64,000 nt of DNA from Geothrix sp. (lineage in GTDB: Bacteria > Acidobacteriota > Holophagae > Holophagales > Holophagaceae): assembly GCA_019449415.1 (NCBI GenBank), contig JAGRPP010000021.1, positions 1 to 64,000 on the forward strand, given 5' to 3'. Shown in pieces: positions 1 through 9,048 of the stretch. The notes beneath the pieces are model-generated. The model made no database searches. It was given only the letters and a program-made list of their open reading frames with translations, and was not told the DNA's origin. Position 1 is the first letter of the stretch. Each line of letters begins with the position of its first letter. Made by a program: the position numbers and the translations under genes.

Positions 1-223
1 GATGCGCCGCAAGGAAGCGCCCGCAGGGCGATGCGGGACATCGTTCAAGGGCGGTGACGCCGCGGAGCGCCCGCCTGGCTCCATCCCTCCGGGCGAGGGG
101 CGGCGGGCGTCGCGATGCTGCGTCAGGCTCGGATCGCGTAGTCCCCGCTACGCTCACCTCGCCTTCCTGGCCTCGCTCGCCCGGCGCCCCTCGCGCGGTG
201 TCGTAGGGTTTTGTTACGACCTC
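1..223. other. Non-coding, palindrome-rich intergenic segment
   Basis: No convincing gene is visible. The segment holds two short dyads: GCGTAG/CTACGC at 136-153 (6-nt loop) and GTCGTA/TACGAC at 200-220 (9-nt loop), the second lying just beyond the stop codon of the amidohydrolase gene. The composition and the tandem palindromes look like a dispersed intergenic repeat of a REP or MITE type, but no second copy occurs in this window, so that is inference. The second dyad could also serve as a weak transcription terminator for the minus-strand gene; it has no clean T-tract. Confidence 0.4.
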
Positions 224-1693
224 TTAGCGAATGCCCACATGGCCCCGCACGGACTCGATGAGTTTCGCGGAGTCGTAGCCGAGGCCGTCCTTGAAGACCG
301 TCACCACCTGCTCGATGTCCTCGATCCGGGTGGTGGGATCGCCCTTCACCACCACCAGGTCCGCCTGCTTGCCCGGTGCCAGGGTGCCGATGCGGTCGAG
401 GCGGCCCAGGAAGGCGGCGCCATTCGCCGTGTAGATGCGGATGGCTTCCACGGGCGTGAAGCCGGCTTCCACCAGCAGCTCCAGCTCCCGGTGGTCGCCA
501 AATCCGGGCAGCACGCCGCCCATGCCGGTGGGGTCGGGACCCGCCAGCAGCAGGCCGCCCGCCTTCACGAAGACCCGCTCGAAGGCCATCTCCTTCTTGA
601 GCAGCTGCTCGGGCGTGCTGTTGGGAACCACGCGGACCTTGGCGCGGGCCGCCAGGTAGCTGGCCTTGGACTCGGCGGACATGGCCGCCAGCACGCGGGG
701 CTGGAGCGGCGGCCGGCCGGGCACCATCATCTCGAAGACCGGCAGGGTGGAGGTGATGGCCACCTTCTTTTCCACCAGATCGCGGATGAGCTTCTGGACC
801 TCAGCTCCCTCCGGGTCGGCCTTGAGCCAGGCGCCCCAGGAGGCTGCGACCGGTGGGCAGATGTCTGGGGTCTTGCCGGGCGCGAACTCCGCGTCCGTGT
901 AGACGGGGCCGTGCTCGAAGTTGTCGATGCCCAGGGCCATGGCTTCCGGCCAGGTCACGGAGCCAAGGTGCCCGGTCACCTTGAGGCCCCGGGCGTGGGC
1001 GGCCAGGATGGCCGCGCCGAGATCGGCCCGGTGGATGTTCATGTAGGCCTTGAAGGAGGTGACGCCTGCATCGGCCCAGAAGTCCACGAAGCGCCGGGCC
1101 TCCTCAGGGCTCCGCAGGCCATGCATCTGCGGCGTCATGGGCTCGAGGCCTTCGAGGTAGGGGCCCGTCACATCCATCTTTGGCCCGGGCAGGAGGCCCG
1201 CGTCGATCTGCCGCTTGATGTTGAGGTCCGTGTAGGGCTCCAGACTGCCCGTGGTGCGGATGGTGGTGACGCCGCAGGCCAGGTAGAGGCGCGGCGCCGA
1301 GTGGGCGATCTCGGCGAAGAGCCGTCCCGGCGGCACGGCGGCGCCCTTCTCGTCGCTGTGGATGGAGTGGGTGTAGAACAGGTGGTTGTGCATGCCCACC
1401 AGGCCCGGCAGCACCGTGTGGCCCGTGAGATCCAGCACCTGCGCGCCCTTGGGCGTCGCCACGGTGGAGGCCGCGCCCATGGCCTCGATGCGGCCGTCGC
1501 GGAGGATCAGGGTCTGGTCCTCGCGGGCAGGGGCGCCGGTGCCGTCCACCACGCGGGCATGCAGCAGGGCCACCACCGGCGCGTCCACCTTCAGGAAGGC
1601 GCGGACTTCGGCCGAGGGCGAAGGCCCGGGCTGGGCCGCCAGAGCTGTTCCGAGGGCGAAGGCCAGGCTGGCGAGTCGTGCGTGAGCGGACAT
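224..1693 (-). CDS. Secreted amidohydrolase (imidazolonepropionase-like)
   Basis: A 489-residue metal-dependent hydrolase of the amidohydrolase superfamily, probably acting on a cyclic amide, dipeptide or related C-N bond; the substrate cannot be told. The N-terminus is a signal peptide ending near AALAAQP. Metal-site motifs are in the expected order: GMHNHLFY (HxH on strand 1), the lysine in SFKAYMN, GHLGS, DNFEHG, and the aspartate in LLAGPDPTG. The C-terminus has the usual GTLAPGKQADLVV return of the composite beta domain. The start at 1693 is preceded by ACAGGAG with good spacing; a longer reading to 1768 lacks one and would bury the signal peptide. It is the last gene of a minus-strand run, 93 bp after the flavin reductase-like gene. 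Confidence 0.88.
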   Translation of the reverse strand: MSAHARLASLAFALGTALAAQPGPSPSAEVRAFLKVDAPVVALLHARVVDGTGAPAREDQTLILRDGRIEAMGAASTVATPKGAQVLDLTGHTVLPGLVGMHNHLFYTHSIHSDEKGAAVPPGRLFAEIAHSAPRLYLACGVTTIRTTGSLEPYTDLNIKRQIDAGLLPGPKMDVTGPYLEGLEPMTPQMHGLRSPEEARRFVDFWADAGVTSFKAYMNIHRADLGAAILAAHARGLKVTGHLGSVTWPEAMALGIDNFEHGPVYTDAEFAPGKTPDICPPVAASWGAWLKADPEGAEVQKLIRDLVEKKVAITSTLPVFEMMVPGRPPLQPRVLAAMSAESKASYLAARAKVRVVPNSTPEQLLKKEMAFERVFVKAGGLLLAGPDPTGMGGVLPGFGDHRELELLVEAGFTPVEAIRIYTANGAAFLGRLDRIGTLAPGKQADLVVVKGDPTTRIEDIEQVVTVFKDGLGYDSAKLIESVRGHVGIR

Positions 1694-1786
1694 GCAAGCT
1701 CCTGTGGGGCGTGAGTGCCACGCTACTGCCGGGCTTTGGTCTCCGGCAAGGGGAATCGGGCTGGGCACCGTTCCTGTGAGCGCTCG

Positions 1787-2644
1787 TCAGGCTTTCAGGC
1801 GCAGCCCCACCAGGCGCCAGGCCTCGGCCAGGTTTTCCGAGGCCAGGGCCTGGCGGATCGCCTGCTCAAGGTCGAGGGGTGCGATCGGATCCCCCGGCTG
1901 CTGCGCCAGGCCCGAGAGGTCCGGCAGGCCGGGGCTGTTGGCCAGCTGGCCGAGGTCGTTGGCGGTGAGGACGCGGCTCAGCTTCAGGACTTCGGGCAGG
2001 CCGTCGTAGCCCAGGGGCTTCCCGGCGGGCTTGGGCACCTGGAGGAGGGCGGCGCCGCTGGCGCGGGTGTAGAACGCCCCGCCATTGCGGCCGATGAGAT
2101 CCAGGGCGTCGGGGTGGAGGTTGCCACCCGTGAAACAGTCTTCGCGCACATGAAAGGCGAGCACTTCGCCGATGAGCATGAGGCCGGAACCAGGTCCGTT
2201 GCCGAGTTCCACCACCTGCTGCAGGCGGCACTCCATCTGGAAGGGGCTCTCGGCCACGAGGGCGGACTTCACGAAGCGGGCGGGGAGGGGTGTGAGGCCA
2301 CTCTTGGGGAATTCGTCCACGCCATCGGGCCACTCGGCGCTGGCCACATTCATCTGGTGGAGCATGGCGTGGCTCACGGCGGCGATGACGAACTCGCCCG
2401 TGGCCACGGCGTTCAGGTAGGTGTGCTTCACGGTGCCGTCCCGGCCCCGGCGGTTGGGTGCGAAGGCCACCGTGGGAGGGTTCGAGCCGAAGGCGTTGAA
2501 GAAGCTGAAGGGCGACAGGTTGCGGATGCCCTCCTTCGAGGCTGTGCTGGCCAGGGCGATGGGACGGGGGGCCACACCGCTGCAGAGCAGCGCATTGGTC
2601 TCGATGGGATTCAGGTCTGACGGGAGAATCGTCCGATGGCTCAT
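1787..2644 (-). CDS. Flavin reductase-like FMN-binding split-barrel protein
   Basis: A 285-residue protein of the flavin reductase-like family, which binds FMN in a split beta-barrel and usually supplies reduced flavin or acts as an oxidoreductase. The diagnostic first half is present: GVAPRPIALASTASKEGIRN followed by LSPFSFFNAF and NPPTVAFAPN, which form the flavin pocket. The C-terminal 80 residues are variable and of unknown role. The start codon overlaps the stop of the alpha/beta hydrolase gene in an ATGA junction, so the two are translationally coupled. With the FAH-family gene upstream, the context suggests degradation of an organic acid or aromatic compound, but no pathway can be named. 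Confidence 0.85.
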   Translation of the reverse strand: MSHRTILPSDLNPIETNALLCSGVAPRPIALASTASKEGIRNLSPFSFFNAFGSNPPTVAFAPNRRGRDGTVKHTYLNAVATGEFVIAAVSHAMLHQMNVASAEWPDGVDEFPKSGLTPLPARFVKSALVAESPFQMECRLQQVVELGNGPGSGLMLIGEVLAFHVREDCFTGGNLHPDALDLIGRNGGAFYTRASGAALLQVPKPAGKPLGYDGLPEVLKLSRVLTANDLGQLANSPGLPDLSGLAQQPGDPIAPLDLEQAIRQALASENLAEAWRLVGLRLKA

Positions 2645-3678
2645 GGCGTGCTGAAGACCACTTGCTTGCGGCCCGCATCGGTCTCCTGGAGGAACCGGAT
2701 GAGGCCCAGGTTGTAGGTGCGCTGATCGTCCCACATGGCCATGTGGCTGCCGTTCGGACAGAGCAGGAAGCTGCCGTGCTGGACCTGGCTGGCCACCCAC
2801 TTCATGTGGGCGGGATCCATGGTGTCGTGGGCGGCGCCGATGACGAGGGTGGGCATGCCGAGCCTGGGCAGGTCGGCCTTGCGGTCCCACTTTTCCAACC
2901 GTCCCGAGGCGCCAAATTCGCTGGGACCCTGCATGAGGACATAGATGTCGTTGTTGGCATGCGCCGAAGACCGCTTGAAGGCATCGGGCCACTCCGGCAG
3001 GCGGCAGAGGTGCTTGGCGTAGAAGTGGGGGATTAGCAGCTCCATGTAGCGCGGGTTCTCATACTGGCCCTTGGCCTCGAGGTCCTTCACCTCCTTCACC
3101 ACCGCGGGGTCCATGCCCTTGGCCAGCACCTCGGCCGCATAGCGGTTGTAGTCGGGGATGCTCATCATCATGTTCGAGATGATCAGGCCCTTGAGGTTCG
3201 CGCCGTACTTCAGCGCGTACTCCGCGGCGAGGATGCCGCCCCAGGAGTGGCCCAGCAGGTAGAAGTTGGAACGGTCGAGGCCCAGGGCCCTGCGGACCTG
3301 CTCAACCTCCTCGACGAAGCGTTCCGTGGTCCAGAGGTCGTGATCCTTGGGTTGGTCTGAACCGGCCGAGCCCAACTGGTCGTAGTAGATGAACTCGATG
3401 CCCTCGGCCGGCAGGAAGCCTTCCAGGGATTCGAAGTACTCATGGGTTGAACCAGGACCGCCGTGCAGCAGCAGCAGCTTGATGCGGGGGTTGTTCCCGA
3501 AGCGCTTGGTCCAGACCTTGAACGGGCCCTTGGGCGTCTGGATGGAGATGACCTTCACGCCGCCTTCGCGCACGGCCGAAGGATCCGCAAAATAGGAACG
3601 CAGGCTGGGTGCCTTCTGGGCAGAGGCTTCTGCCGATCCGAGCACGAGCGCAAGGAGAAGGACGAAAAGGCGTCGCAT
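2641..3678 (-). CDS. Proline iminopeptidase-like alpha/beta hydrolase, exported
   Basis: A 345-residue alpha/beta hydrolase of the proline iminopeptidase type (peptidase family S33). A signal peptide (MRRLFVLLLALVLGSAEASA) predicts export. The oxyanion-hole motif LLLHGGPGSTHE, the nucleophile elbow GHSWGG, the acid in IGAAHDTMDP and the histidine in GSHMAMWDD give a complete catalytic triad. Family members release N-terminal proline or hydrolyse small amides and esters; the exact substrate is unknown. The start at 3678 has GGAG seven bases upstream; the alternative ATG five codons earlier does not. It lies 34 bp downstream of the FAH-family gene and overlaps the next gene by 4 bp, so these probably form one operon. 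Confidence 0.87.
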   Translation of the reverse strand: MRRLFVLLLALVLGSAEASAQKAPSLRSYFADPSAVREGGVKVISIQTPKGPFKVWTKRFGNNPRIKLLLLHGGPGSTHEYFESLEGFLPAEGIEFIYYDQLGSAGSDQPKDHDLWTTERFVEEVEQVRRALGLDRSNFYLLGHSWGGILAAEYALKYGANLKGLIISNMMMSIPDYNRYAAEVLAKGMDPAVVKEVKDLEAKGQYENPRYMELLIPHFYAKHLCRLPEWPDAFKRSSAHANNDIYVLMQGPSEFGASGRLEKWDRKADLPRLGMPTLVIGAAHDTMDPAHMKWVASQVQHGSFLLCPNGSHMAMWDDQRTYNLGLIRFLQETDAGRKQVVFSTP

Positions 3679-3712
3679 GGGTGCTCCAGGCATGGGGGAT
3701 GCCCCAGTCTAG

Positions 3713-4732
3713 TCAGTCCCCGGCCTCGCCGGAGGGCGTCCCGGCATAGAGGTCGGGGAGGGTGCCGCCCACCAGGGACGCGGGCATGTCCACCAGCCGC
3801 TCGGGCACATGGGTGATGGTATTCACCAGGCGGCCCAGGCCCTCGATCTCGAGCACCACCTCGTCACCGGCCTTGAGCCAGAGGTTGTCGGTGACCTTGG
3901 AGCCGTTCAGCTCCAGCAGGCAGCCCGTTCCCACGGTGCCGCTGCCGATGACCTCGCCGGGGTGCATCTGGATGCCGTAGCTGGTGCGCTGCAGAATCTG
4001 GGCGAAGGTCCAGTTCATGCTGTCGGCGTTGCCATTGGACAGACGATGGCCATTCACGGTGCAGGTCATGGCCGCGTGGAGAACCTCGCCGCGGCCCGTC
4101 CGCTCGAGCTTCAGCTCGTCCTTGGTGACCAGCCAGGGGCCCAGGCTGGTGGCGAAGTCCTTGCCCTTGCAGGGGCCGAGAGAGAGCTTCATCTCCTCCA
4201 TCTGGAGCATGCGGGCGCTCCAGTCGTTCATCACCATGTAGCCGAAGATGGCGTCATCGGCCTCCGCCAAGGTGGCGTTCTTCAGGGGCCGCCCCGTGAC
4301 GATGGCGACCTCCAGCTCGAAATCGAGGCGCGCGAGGTGGTGGTCCTGCACCAGCACTTCGCCCGGACCGGTAACGGCCAGGTGGTTGGTGAAGTAGGTG
4401 ACGGGGAAGAGGTCGAACTCGGGGATCATCTCCAGCCCGCGGTTGCGCCGCGCCGTGGCCACATGCTGGCGGAAGGCGTAGCCGTCGCGCATGGAGACCG
4501 GGCGGGGCAGGGGCGCCAGCAGGCGGATGGTGGCGGGATCGAGGAGGGCCGCGGGAGGCGGCGCCACGGCGAGGGCCCGGGCCAGGGGCATCAGCTCGTC
4601 CTGGCGCCGGATGAGAGTCAGCATGTCCACGGCCAGGCGGGGCTCGGCGGCCGCGAAGTCGAGGAGCCTGCCTTCCGGCATCACGGCGCCGATCTTCTCG
4701 ATTCCAGCCTGCAGGAAAGTCACCAGCTTCAT
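3713..4732 (-). CDS. Fumarylacetoacetate hydrolase-family protein
   Basis: A 339-residue FAH-superfamily protein. Residues 1-80 form a short N-terminal domain, followed by the catalytic fold. The metal-binding pattern is visible: the glutamates in DFELEVAIVTGRPL and the aspartate in YMVMNDWSAR, then KGKDFATSLGPWLVT and PGEVIGSGTVGTGC. Members cleave or isomerise carbon-carbon bonds in oxo-acids made during aromatic breakdown, or decarboxylate oxaloacetate; I cannot choose between these. It is the first gene of the minus-strand run reaching to 224 and is divergent from an MBL-fold hydrolase gene across 90 bp. Confidence 0.87.
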   Translation of the reverse strand: MKLVTFLQAGIEKIGAVMPEGRLLDFAAAEPRLAVDMLTLIRRQDELMPLARALAVAPPPAALLDPATIRLLAPLPRPVSMRDGYAFRQHVATARRNRGLEMIPEFDLFPVTYFTNHLAVTGPGEVLVQDHHLARLDFELEVAIVTGRPLKNATLAEADDAIFGYMVMNDWSARMLQMEEMKLSLGPCKGKDFATSLGPWLVTKDELKLERTGRGEVLHAAMTCTVNGHRLSNGNADSMNWTFAQILQRTSYGIQMHPGEVIGSGTVGTGCLLELNGSKVTDNLWLKAGDEVVLEIEGLGRLVNTITHVPERLVDMPASLVGGTLPDLYAGTPSGEAGD

Positions 4733-4752
4733 CGGATTCTCCGCAAAGACCC

Positions 4753-4816
4753 AGTGTAATGCCGGAAAAACACGACACTTGCATCGTCATTCGCGGCGGA
4801 TGGGACGAAGTACACT
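4753..4816. promoter_or_regulatory. Divergent promoter region with two TACACT -10 candidates
   Basis: The 90-bp space between divergent genes holds TACACT at 4811-4816 on the plus strand and TACACT at 4758-4753 on the minus strand. Each is placed to act as a -10 box for the gene it faces. No convincing -35 box is seen for either. The plus-strand box would start transcription at about 4823, which would make that mRNA leaderless if the first ATG is used, or give about 48 bases of leader if the ATG at 4871 is used. Confidence 0.3.
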
Positions 4817-4822
4817 TGGATC

Positions 4823-5719
4823 ATGCGCGCCCTCCTCCTTGCCACGAGTCTCCTGCTGCCGGGAACCACCATGACGCCCTCCACCCCGACGACCGTTGCC
4901 CGCCTCGAGCCCCTGCGCCTGGGCCATCTGCAGGTGTGGAAGTTGCAGGACGGGCGAATCTCCCTCGCTGCCTCGCTCCTCAAGGGCACCGATCCCGCGG
5001 AGGCGTGGCGGCTGCTGGGCGGCCAGGACGCCGCGGACACCCCCGTGAACGCCTACCTCGTGCGGATGCCCGACCGGACCGTCCTGGTGGACACGGGCAT
5101 GGGCAAGGATCCCGAGGAGGATTCGGGCCACCTGACGGAACAGCTCGCCGCCGCCGGCGTGACGCCCTCGGACATCGATCTCATCCTCATCACCCACGAC
5201 CACTTCGACCACATCGGCGGCCTGCTGAAGGCCGACGGGACGCGAGCCTTCCCCAGGGCGGTGCTGAGGGTTTCGCGCCGGGAGCACGCCTTCTGGACGG
5301 AGGACCCCTCCCGCCTGCCCGAGCGCCTGCGGGACCGGGCGCCGAAACTGAAAGCCCTCTTTGGGGTCTACGAGAAAGCCGGGGCCTTCCGCCCCTTCAA
5401 GGACGGCGAGGAGCTTGCCCCGGGCCTCCGCGCCATGCCCGCCTTCGGCCATACGGGCGGCCACACCGCCTACGCCTTCATCTCCGAGGGGCGGGAGCTC
5501 TGGTGCATCGGCGACCTCATCCACTTCGGCACCGTGCAGTTCCAGCGGCCGGAGGTGGGCGTCGCCTTCGACCTGGACGGCGACCGTGCCGTGAAGGTCC
5601 GCCTGGAGCTGTTCCGCGAAGCGGCCCGCCGGCAAGTGGTTCTGGCGGGGGCCCACCTGCCGCAACTCGTCCGCCTCACGCCGAAGGGCGAGGGCTATGA
5701 AGCGGTGCCCGTGCTCTGA
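4823..5719 (+). CDS. MBL-fold metallo-hydrolase
   Basis: A 298-residue metallo-beta-lactamase-fold hydrolase. The zinc motif ITHDHFDHIGG, the histidine in FGHTGGHTAY and the aspartate in CIGDLIHFG are intact, so a two-metal centre is expected. Its layout, with NAYLVRMPDRTVLVDTGMG before the first motif, resembles the branch that includes lactonases and glyoxalase II-like enzymes; the substrate is not known. The first residues look like a short signal sequence (MRALLLATSLLLPG). A second start at 4871, with GGGAA six bases upstream, is a real alternative and would give a cytoplasmic protein of 282 residues. Confidence 0.85.
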   Translation: MRALLLATSLLLPGTTMTPSTPTTVARLEPLRLGHLQVWKLQDGRISLAASLLKGTDPAEAWRLLGGQDAADTPVNAYLVRMPDRTVLVDTGMGKDPEEDSGHLTEQLAAAGVTPSDIDLILITHDHFDHIGGLLKADGTRAFPRAVLRVSRREHAFWTEDPSRLPERLRDRAPKLKALFGVYEKAGAFRPFKDGEELAPGLRAMPAFGHTGGHTAYAFISEGRELWCIGDLIHFGTVQFQRPEVGVAFDLDGDRAVKVRLELFREAARRQVVLAGAHLPQLVRLTPKGEGYEAVPVL

Positions 5720-5766
5720 AGATCCTTTTCCTCGCGTTCTTCTTTGCGATGCTTGGTATTCAGGCC

Positions 5767-7125
5767 TTAGAGCAGCTCTAGCAGGGCCCCCGCAGTTTCC
5801 CTGATGCGGGCCGGAGGGGTGTTCAGCGGCGGCAGCAGGTAGAGACAGTCGCCGATGGGCCGCACCAGCAGGCCGTGGTCCAGGGCCCGGCGATGCAGCT
5901 GCCAGCCGAAGCGGTCGTCGGAGGCGTGAGCCTCGCCCGTGGCGGGATCCACCAGGCGGCAGGCGCCGATGGTGCCGAGGACACGGGCCTGGCGCACGGC
6001 CGGGTGGGTGGCGAGGTCCGTGAACGCGGCTTGCATGGCCTCGTGCAGGGCCGCGGCGTGGGCCAGCACGGGTTCCTCGTCGAAGAGGGCCAGGCTGGCG
6101 CAGGCGACGGCACAGGCCGTGGCATTGCCCGTGTAGCTGTGGCCGTGGAGAAAGGCCCGGCCGGAGGCGGGCTCCCCCCAGAAATGGCCGTAGATCTCCT
6201 CCGTGGCCCAGGTGAGGGACAGGGGCAGCGTTCCGCCCGTGAGGCCCTTGGAGAGGCAGAGCAGGTCGGGCGCCACGCCGGCCTGCTCGCTGGCCAGGAA
6301 GGTGCCTGTGCGGCCGAAGCCCGTGGCCACCTCGTCGAGGATGAGGTAGACGCCGTGGCCGTCGCACTGAGCGCGCAGTTCCTGCAGCAGTTCCGGCGGC
6401 CACATGCGCATGCCGCCGGCGCACTGGATCAGGGGCTCGGCGATGAAGGCCGCGAGGCGGTCGCCGTGGGCGGCGAAGAAGGCGTGGACCGCCTGGCGGG
6501 CGGAGGCCAGCCGCTCCGGCCAGCCGGTCAGGTCGGGCTGGATCTCGCGGCGCGGATCTTCTGGCACCTCCAGCCGCTCGCAGGCCAGCAGCAGGGGCCG
6601 GAAGAGGCCCGTCATGAAGTTTTCCAATTCGCCCACGCCCACGGCGCCCAAGGTGTCGCCGTGGTAGCCGCCCCGCAGGGCGCCGAACCGGTCACGGCCC
6701 CGCTGGCCGCGCTGAAGCTGGGCCTGGAAGGCCATCTTCAGCGCGACCTCCACGGCCGTGCTGCCATCGTCGGAGAAGAAGGCCCGGGTGAGGTTGACGG
6801 GCAACTTGGGCCGCAGCCGCGCCACCAGCTCCAGGGCGGGCTCGTGGGTGAAGCCGGCGAACATGACATGGTCGATCCGGGCGGCCTGGCGTTCCAGGGC
6901 GCTCACCAGGCGGGGATGGCCGTGGCCGTGGAGGCAGGTCCACCAGCTGGAGATGCCGTCCAGCACGCGCTCGCCGTTGGCCAGCAGCAGGTCGCAGCCT
7001 TCGCCGCCCACCACCGGCACCGGCGGATCCGCCTCGTGGGTCTTCATCTGCGTGAAGGGGTGCCAGAGGTGGGCACGGTCGAAGGCCAGGCGGTCGGACC
7101 AGTCGGGGGGCAGGGGCGTCGGCAT
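5767..7125 (-). CDS. bioA: Adenosylmethionine-8-amino-7-oxononanoate aminotransferase
   Basis: A 452-residue class III PLP aminotransferase that converts KAPA to DAPA in biotin synthesis, using S-adenosylmethionine as amino donor. The BioA hallmark HLWHPFTQMK lies near the N-terminus (about residue 20), followed by GISSWWTCLHGHGHP. The PLP aspartate is in LILDEVATGFGRTG and the Schiff-base lysine in LLCLSKGLTGG. Length is typical for BioA. It is the last gene of the minus-strand group TPR protein-bioD-membrane sensor-bioA and starts 9 bp after the sensor gene. bioB and bioC are not in the window. Confidence 0.95.
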   Translation of the reverse strand: MPTPLPPDWSDRLAFDRAHLWHPFTQMKTHEADPPVPVVGGEGCDLLLANGERVLDGISSWWTCLHGHGHPRLVSALERQAARIDHVMFAGFTHEPALELVARLRPKLPVNLTRAFFSDDGSTAVEVALKMAFQAQLQRGQRGRDRFGALRGGYHGDTLGAVGVGELENFMTGLFRPLLLACERLEVPEDPRREIQPDLTGWPERLASARQAVHAFFAAHGDRLAAFIAEPLIQCAGGMRMWPPELLQELRAQCDGHGVYLILDEVATGFGRTGTFLASEQAGVAPDLLCLSKGLTGGTLPLSLTWATEEIYGHFWGEPASGRAFLHGHSYTGNATACAVACASLALFDEEPVLAHAAALHEAMQAAFTDLATHPAVRQARVLGTIGACRLVDPATGEAHASDDRFGWQLHRRALDHGLLVRPIGDCLYLLPPLNTPPARIRETAGALLELL

Positions 7126-7134
7126 CCGGATAGT

Positions 7135-9012
7135 CTAGGCCGGCCCGGTTCGACCCTCGGGGCTTTTGGGCCGCCGCCCAGGGTAGAGGCGTTTCGAACA
7201 GTCCGGGCAGATGCCGTGGGTGAAGTCGGCGTCCGTGTGCTTGGAAATGTAGGTCTCAAGCTGATTCCAGGAGCCATGGTCATCCCGGATCTTCTTGCAC
7301 GAGGCGCAGATGGGGATGATCCCGTGGAGGGTCTTGATGGTGTCGACGGCCTCCTGGAGTTCCCGGGTCCGGGTCGCCACGCGCTCTTCCAGGGTGTCCT
7401 TGAGGGCGTTCAGTTCATGGAAGGAGGACCGCAGGGCGTCGGCCATCTGCTGGAAATGGCCGTTGAGCCGGTGCATCTCCTCGATGCCGCTGGGCGGGAG
7501 GGCGAGCGGCGTCCCGGCATCGGCCTGAAGGAGCAGGGGGAAGGCCCGGGTGGCCGCTTCCAGCTTGCTGATGGAGTCCGTGAATCTCCGGCTGAGGGTT
7601 TGGGCCAGGGCCGCGGTGCCGAGAATCAGGAGATACAGCGTTCCCAGGCCGAACAGGCTGATCCGCGTGAGCGAATCGAGCATGGGTACCAGGGGCAGTT
7701 CCACCCGCACCTTCCAGGGGAACTGCGGTGTGATGAGCCCCTCCCGCACGAGGAGGGAACTCCTCCAGCGCTGCATGCGGCTGGTCCCTGGCTTGAGCCT
7801 GGGGATCCATTGCCAGGCCCCTTCGCCCAGGAGCCTCGTTTCCGCGATGGGCGGGTGGAATTCAGACATGACCGCCAGCTCCTGTCGGGTGCTGCTGATG
7901 ACCCGCTGATTCCGGTCCAGGAGGGTGAGCTGGGCGCCGCTCTGGCCGGCGAGGGTCTGCAGGAGCTCCCGGACATGGTCCAGGTTGGTGATCCCGATGC
8001 AGTAGCCGTCGTAGCGGCCCTCCCGGAGGATGGGCGCCAGGAGTGGCAGCATGGGCTGGGTGCGGCCGATCCGTCCCATGACCAGATCGCCCACCAGGGG
8101 ACGGAGCGAGGCCCGCAGGGCCGGGAGGTAGGGGCGGTCCGCGAAATTCCTGCCGAGCACCGGGCGCCCCTCATCGTCGTTCAGGGGGCTGTAGGCGATC
8201 ACATCCGCCCTGGCATCGAGCACGCCCACCCGCCGGAAGGCCGGGGTGGCCGCGCGGATGATCTCCGTTGCCTCCTGCAGGCGCCCGCGTTGCGCGTCTG
8301 GCTTGACGGCCAGGGCGGCCAGGGTGATCACGCCCTGGTGCTTGTCTTCGATCCACTCCCGCAGCGCCTGGCGGGCCACCTGGTCGAGCTCGGCGCTGTG
8401 GCGGACCAGTAGCTGTTCCTCTTGGTGGATCCCGCGCCGGACATAGACCACGAGGAACAGCAGCGCCGGGAAGGCGACCATGGCCACCATGGTGATGAAG
8501 AACGCGGGGCGGAGGGCCGGTCGGATCCCGGCCCCAGGCCGCGTCCAAGCACGCCAGGCCACATGGATGAGGTAGGCCAAGATGGTGTTGATGATCCCGT
8601 TGACGGCCTGCTTCAGGATGATCAGCCCGGTGGTCTGGACCGAGGTGTGGAGCAGGTAGTGGTAGAACACCCAGACCAGCGGCGCGCCCAGGACGGTCCA
8701 GAAGAGGATGTCCGCCAGCAGGAGGTCCCAGGATCGGCGCCGGACCAGCCAGCCGACACAAACGGCTTCGGCGGCAAGGATCACCAGGGCCCAGGGATGG
8801 TTCCAGAGCACCCAGGTGGCGCTGCCCGCCATCAGTGCGGCGGCCATGCCGGGGCCGAGGCCGGCATGGAGGATCGCGAACATCACGAAGGCCGACCCGA
8901 AGATGAAGTCGACATTGAAGAAGATTTCGACGCGCAGCAGGTTGGCCAGAAAACCCACTGCCCCGAGCAGCAGCGAGGCCAGGACCGCGTGGCGCGAGAG
9001 GGCGTCGGACAT
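7135..9012 (-). CDS. Membrane Cache-type sensor with C-terminal CxxC/CxxC module, no catalytic output
   Basis: A 625-residue sensor. Residues 1-170 hold about five or six membrane segments resembling a MASE-type input region. A further membrane segment leads into an extracytoplasmic region of about 260 residues (VYVRRGIHQEEQ onward) of dCache type, closed by another helix (GLGTLYLLILGTAALAQT). A HAMP-like stretch and coiled coil follow. The end is a small cysteine module, PICASCKKIRDDHGSWNQLE then GICPDCSKRLYP, a zinc-ribbon-like tail known from the ends of PAS, Cache and response-regulator proteins. There is no kinase, cyclase or methyl-accepting domain, so the output is unknown. It sits between bioD and bioA with SD AGGGG ahead of its ATG. 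Confidence 0.82.
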   Translation of the reverse strand: MSDALSRHAVLASLLLGAVGFLANLLRVEIFFNVDFIFGSAFVMFAILHAGLGPGMAAALMAGSATWVLWNHPWALVILAAEAVCVGWLVRRRSWDLLLADILFWTVLGAPLVWVFYHYLLHTSVQTTGLIILKQAVNGIINTILAYLIHVAWRAWTRPGAGIRPALRPAFFITMVAMVAFPALLFLVVYVRRGIHQEEQLLVRHSAELDQVARQALREWIEDKHQGVITLAALAVKPDAQRGRLQEATEIIRAATPAFRRVGVLDARADVIAYSPLNDDEGRPVLGRNFADRPYLPALRASLRPLVGDLVMGRIGRTQPMLPLLAPILREGRYDGYCIGITNLDHVRELLQTLAGQSGAQLTLLDRNQRVISSTRQELAVMSEFHPPIAETRLLGEGAWQWIPRLKPGTSRMQRWRSSLLVREGLITPQFPWKVRVELPLVPMLDSLTRISLFGLGTLYLLILGTAALAQTLSRRFTDSISKLEAATRAFPLLLQADAGTPLALPPSGIEEMHRLNGHFQQMADALRSSFHELNALKDTLEERVATRTRELQEAVDTIKTLHGIIPICASCKKIRDDHGSWNQLETYISKHTDADFTHGICPDCSKRLYPGRRPKSPEGRTGPA

Positions 9013-9048
9013 GAGCCCCTCATCGGGTGCTCGCGCGGGACAGATTAT

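Noticed and set aside
2..1714. Long plus-strand open frame of 570 codons opposite the amidohydrolase gene
   Set aside because: It is antisense to a gene with intact catalytic motifs, is His/Gly/Arg-rich and has no recognisable domain; a GC-bias artefact.
5875..8412. 845-codon plus-strand open frame across bioA and the Cache sensor
   Set aside because: Antisense to two well-supported genes and of shadow composition.
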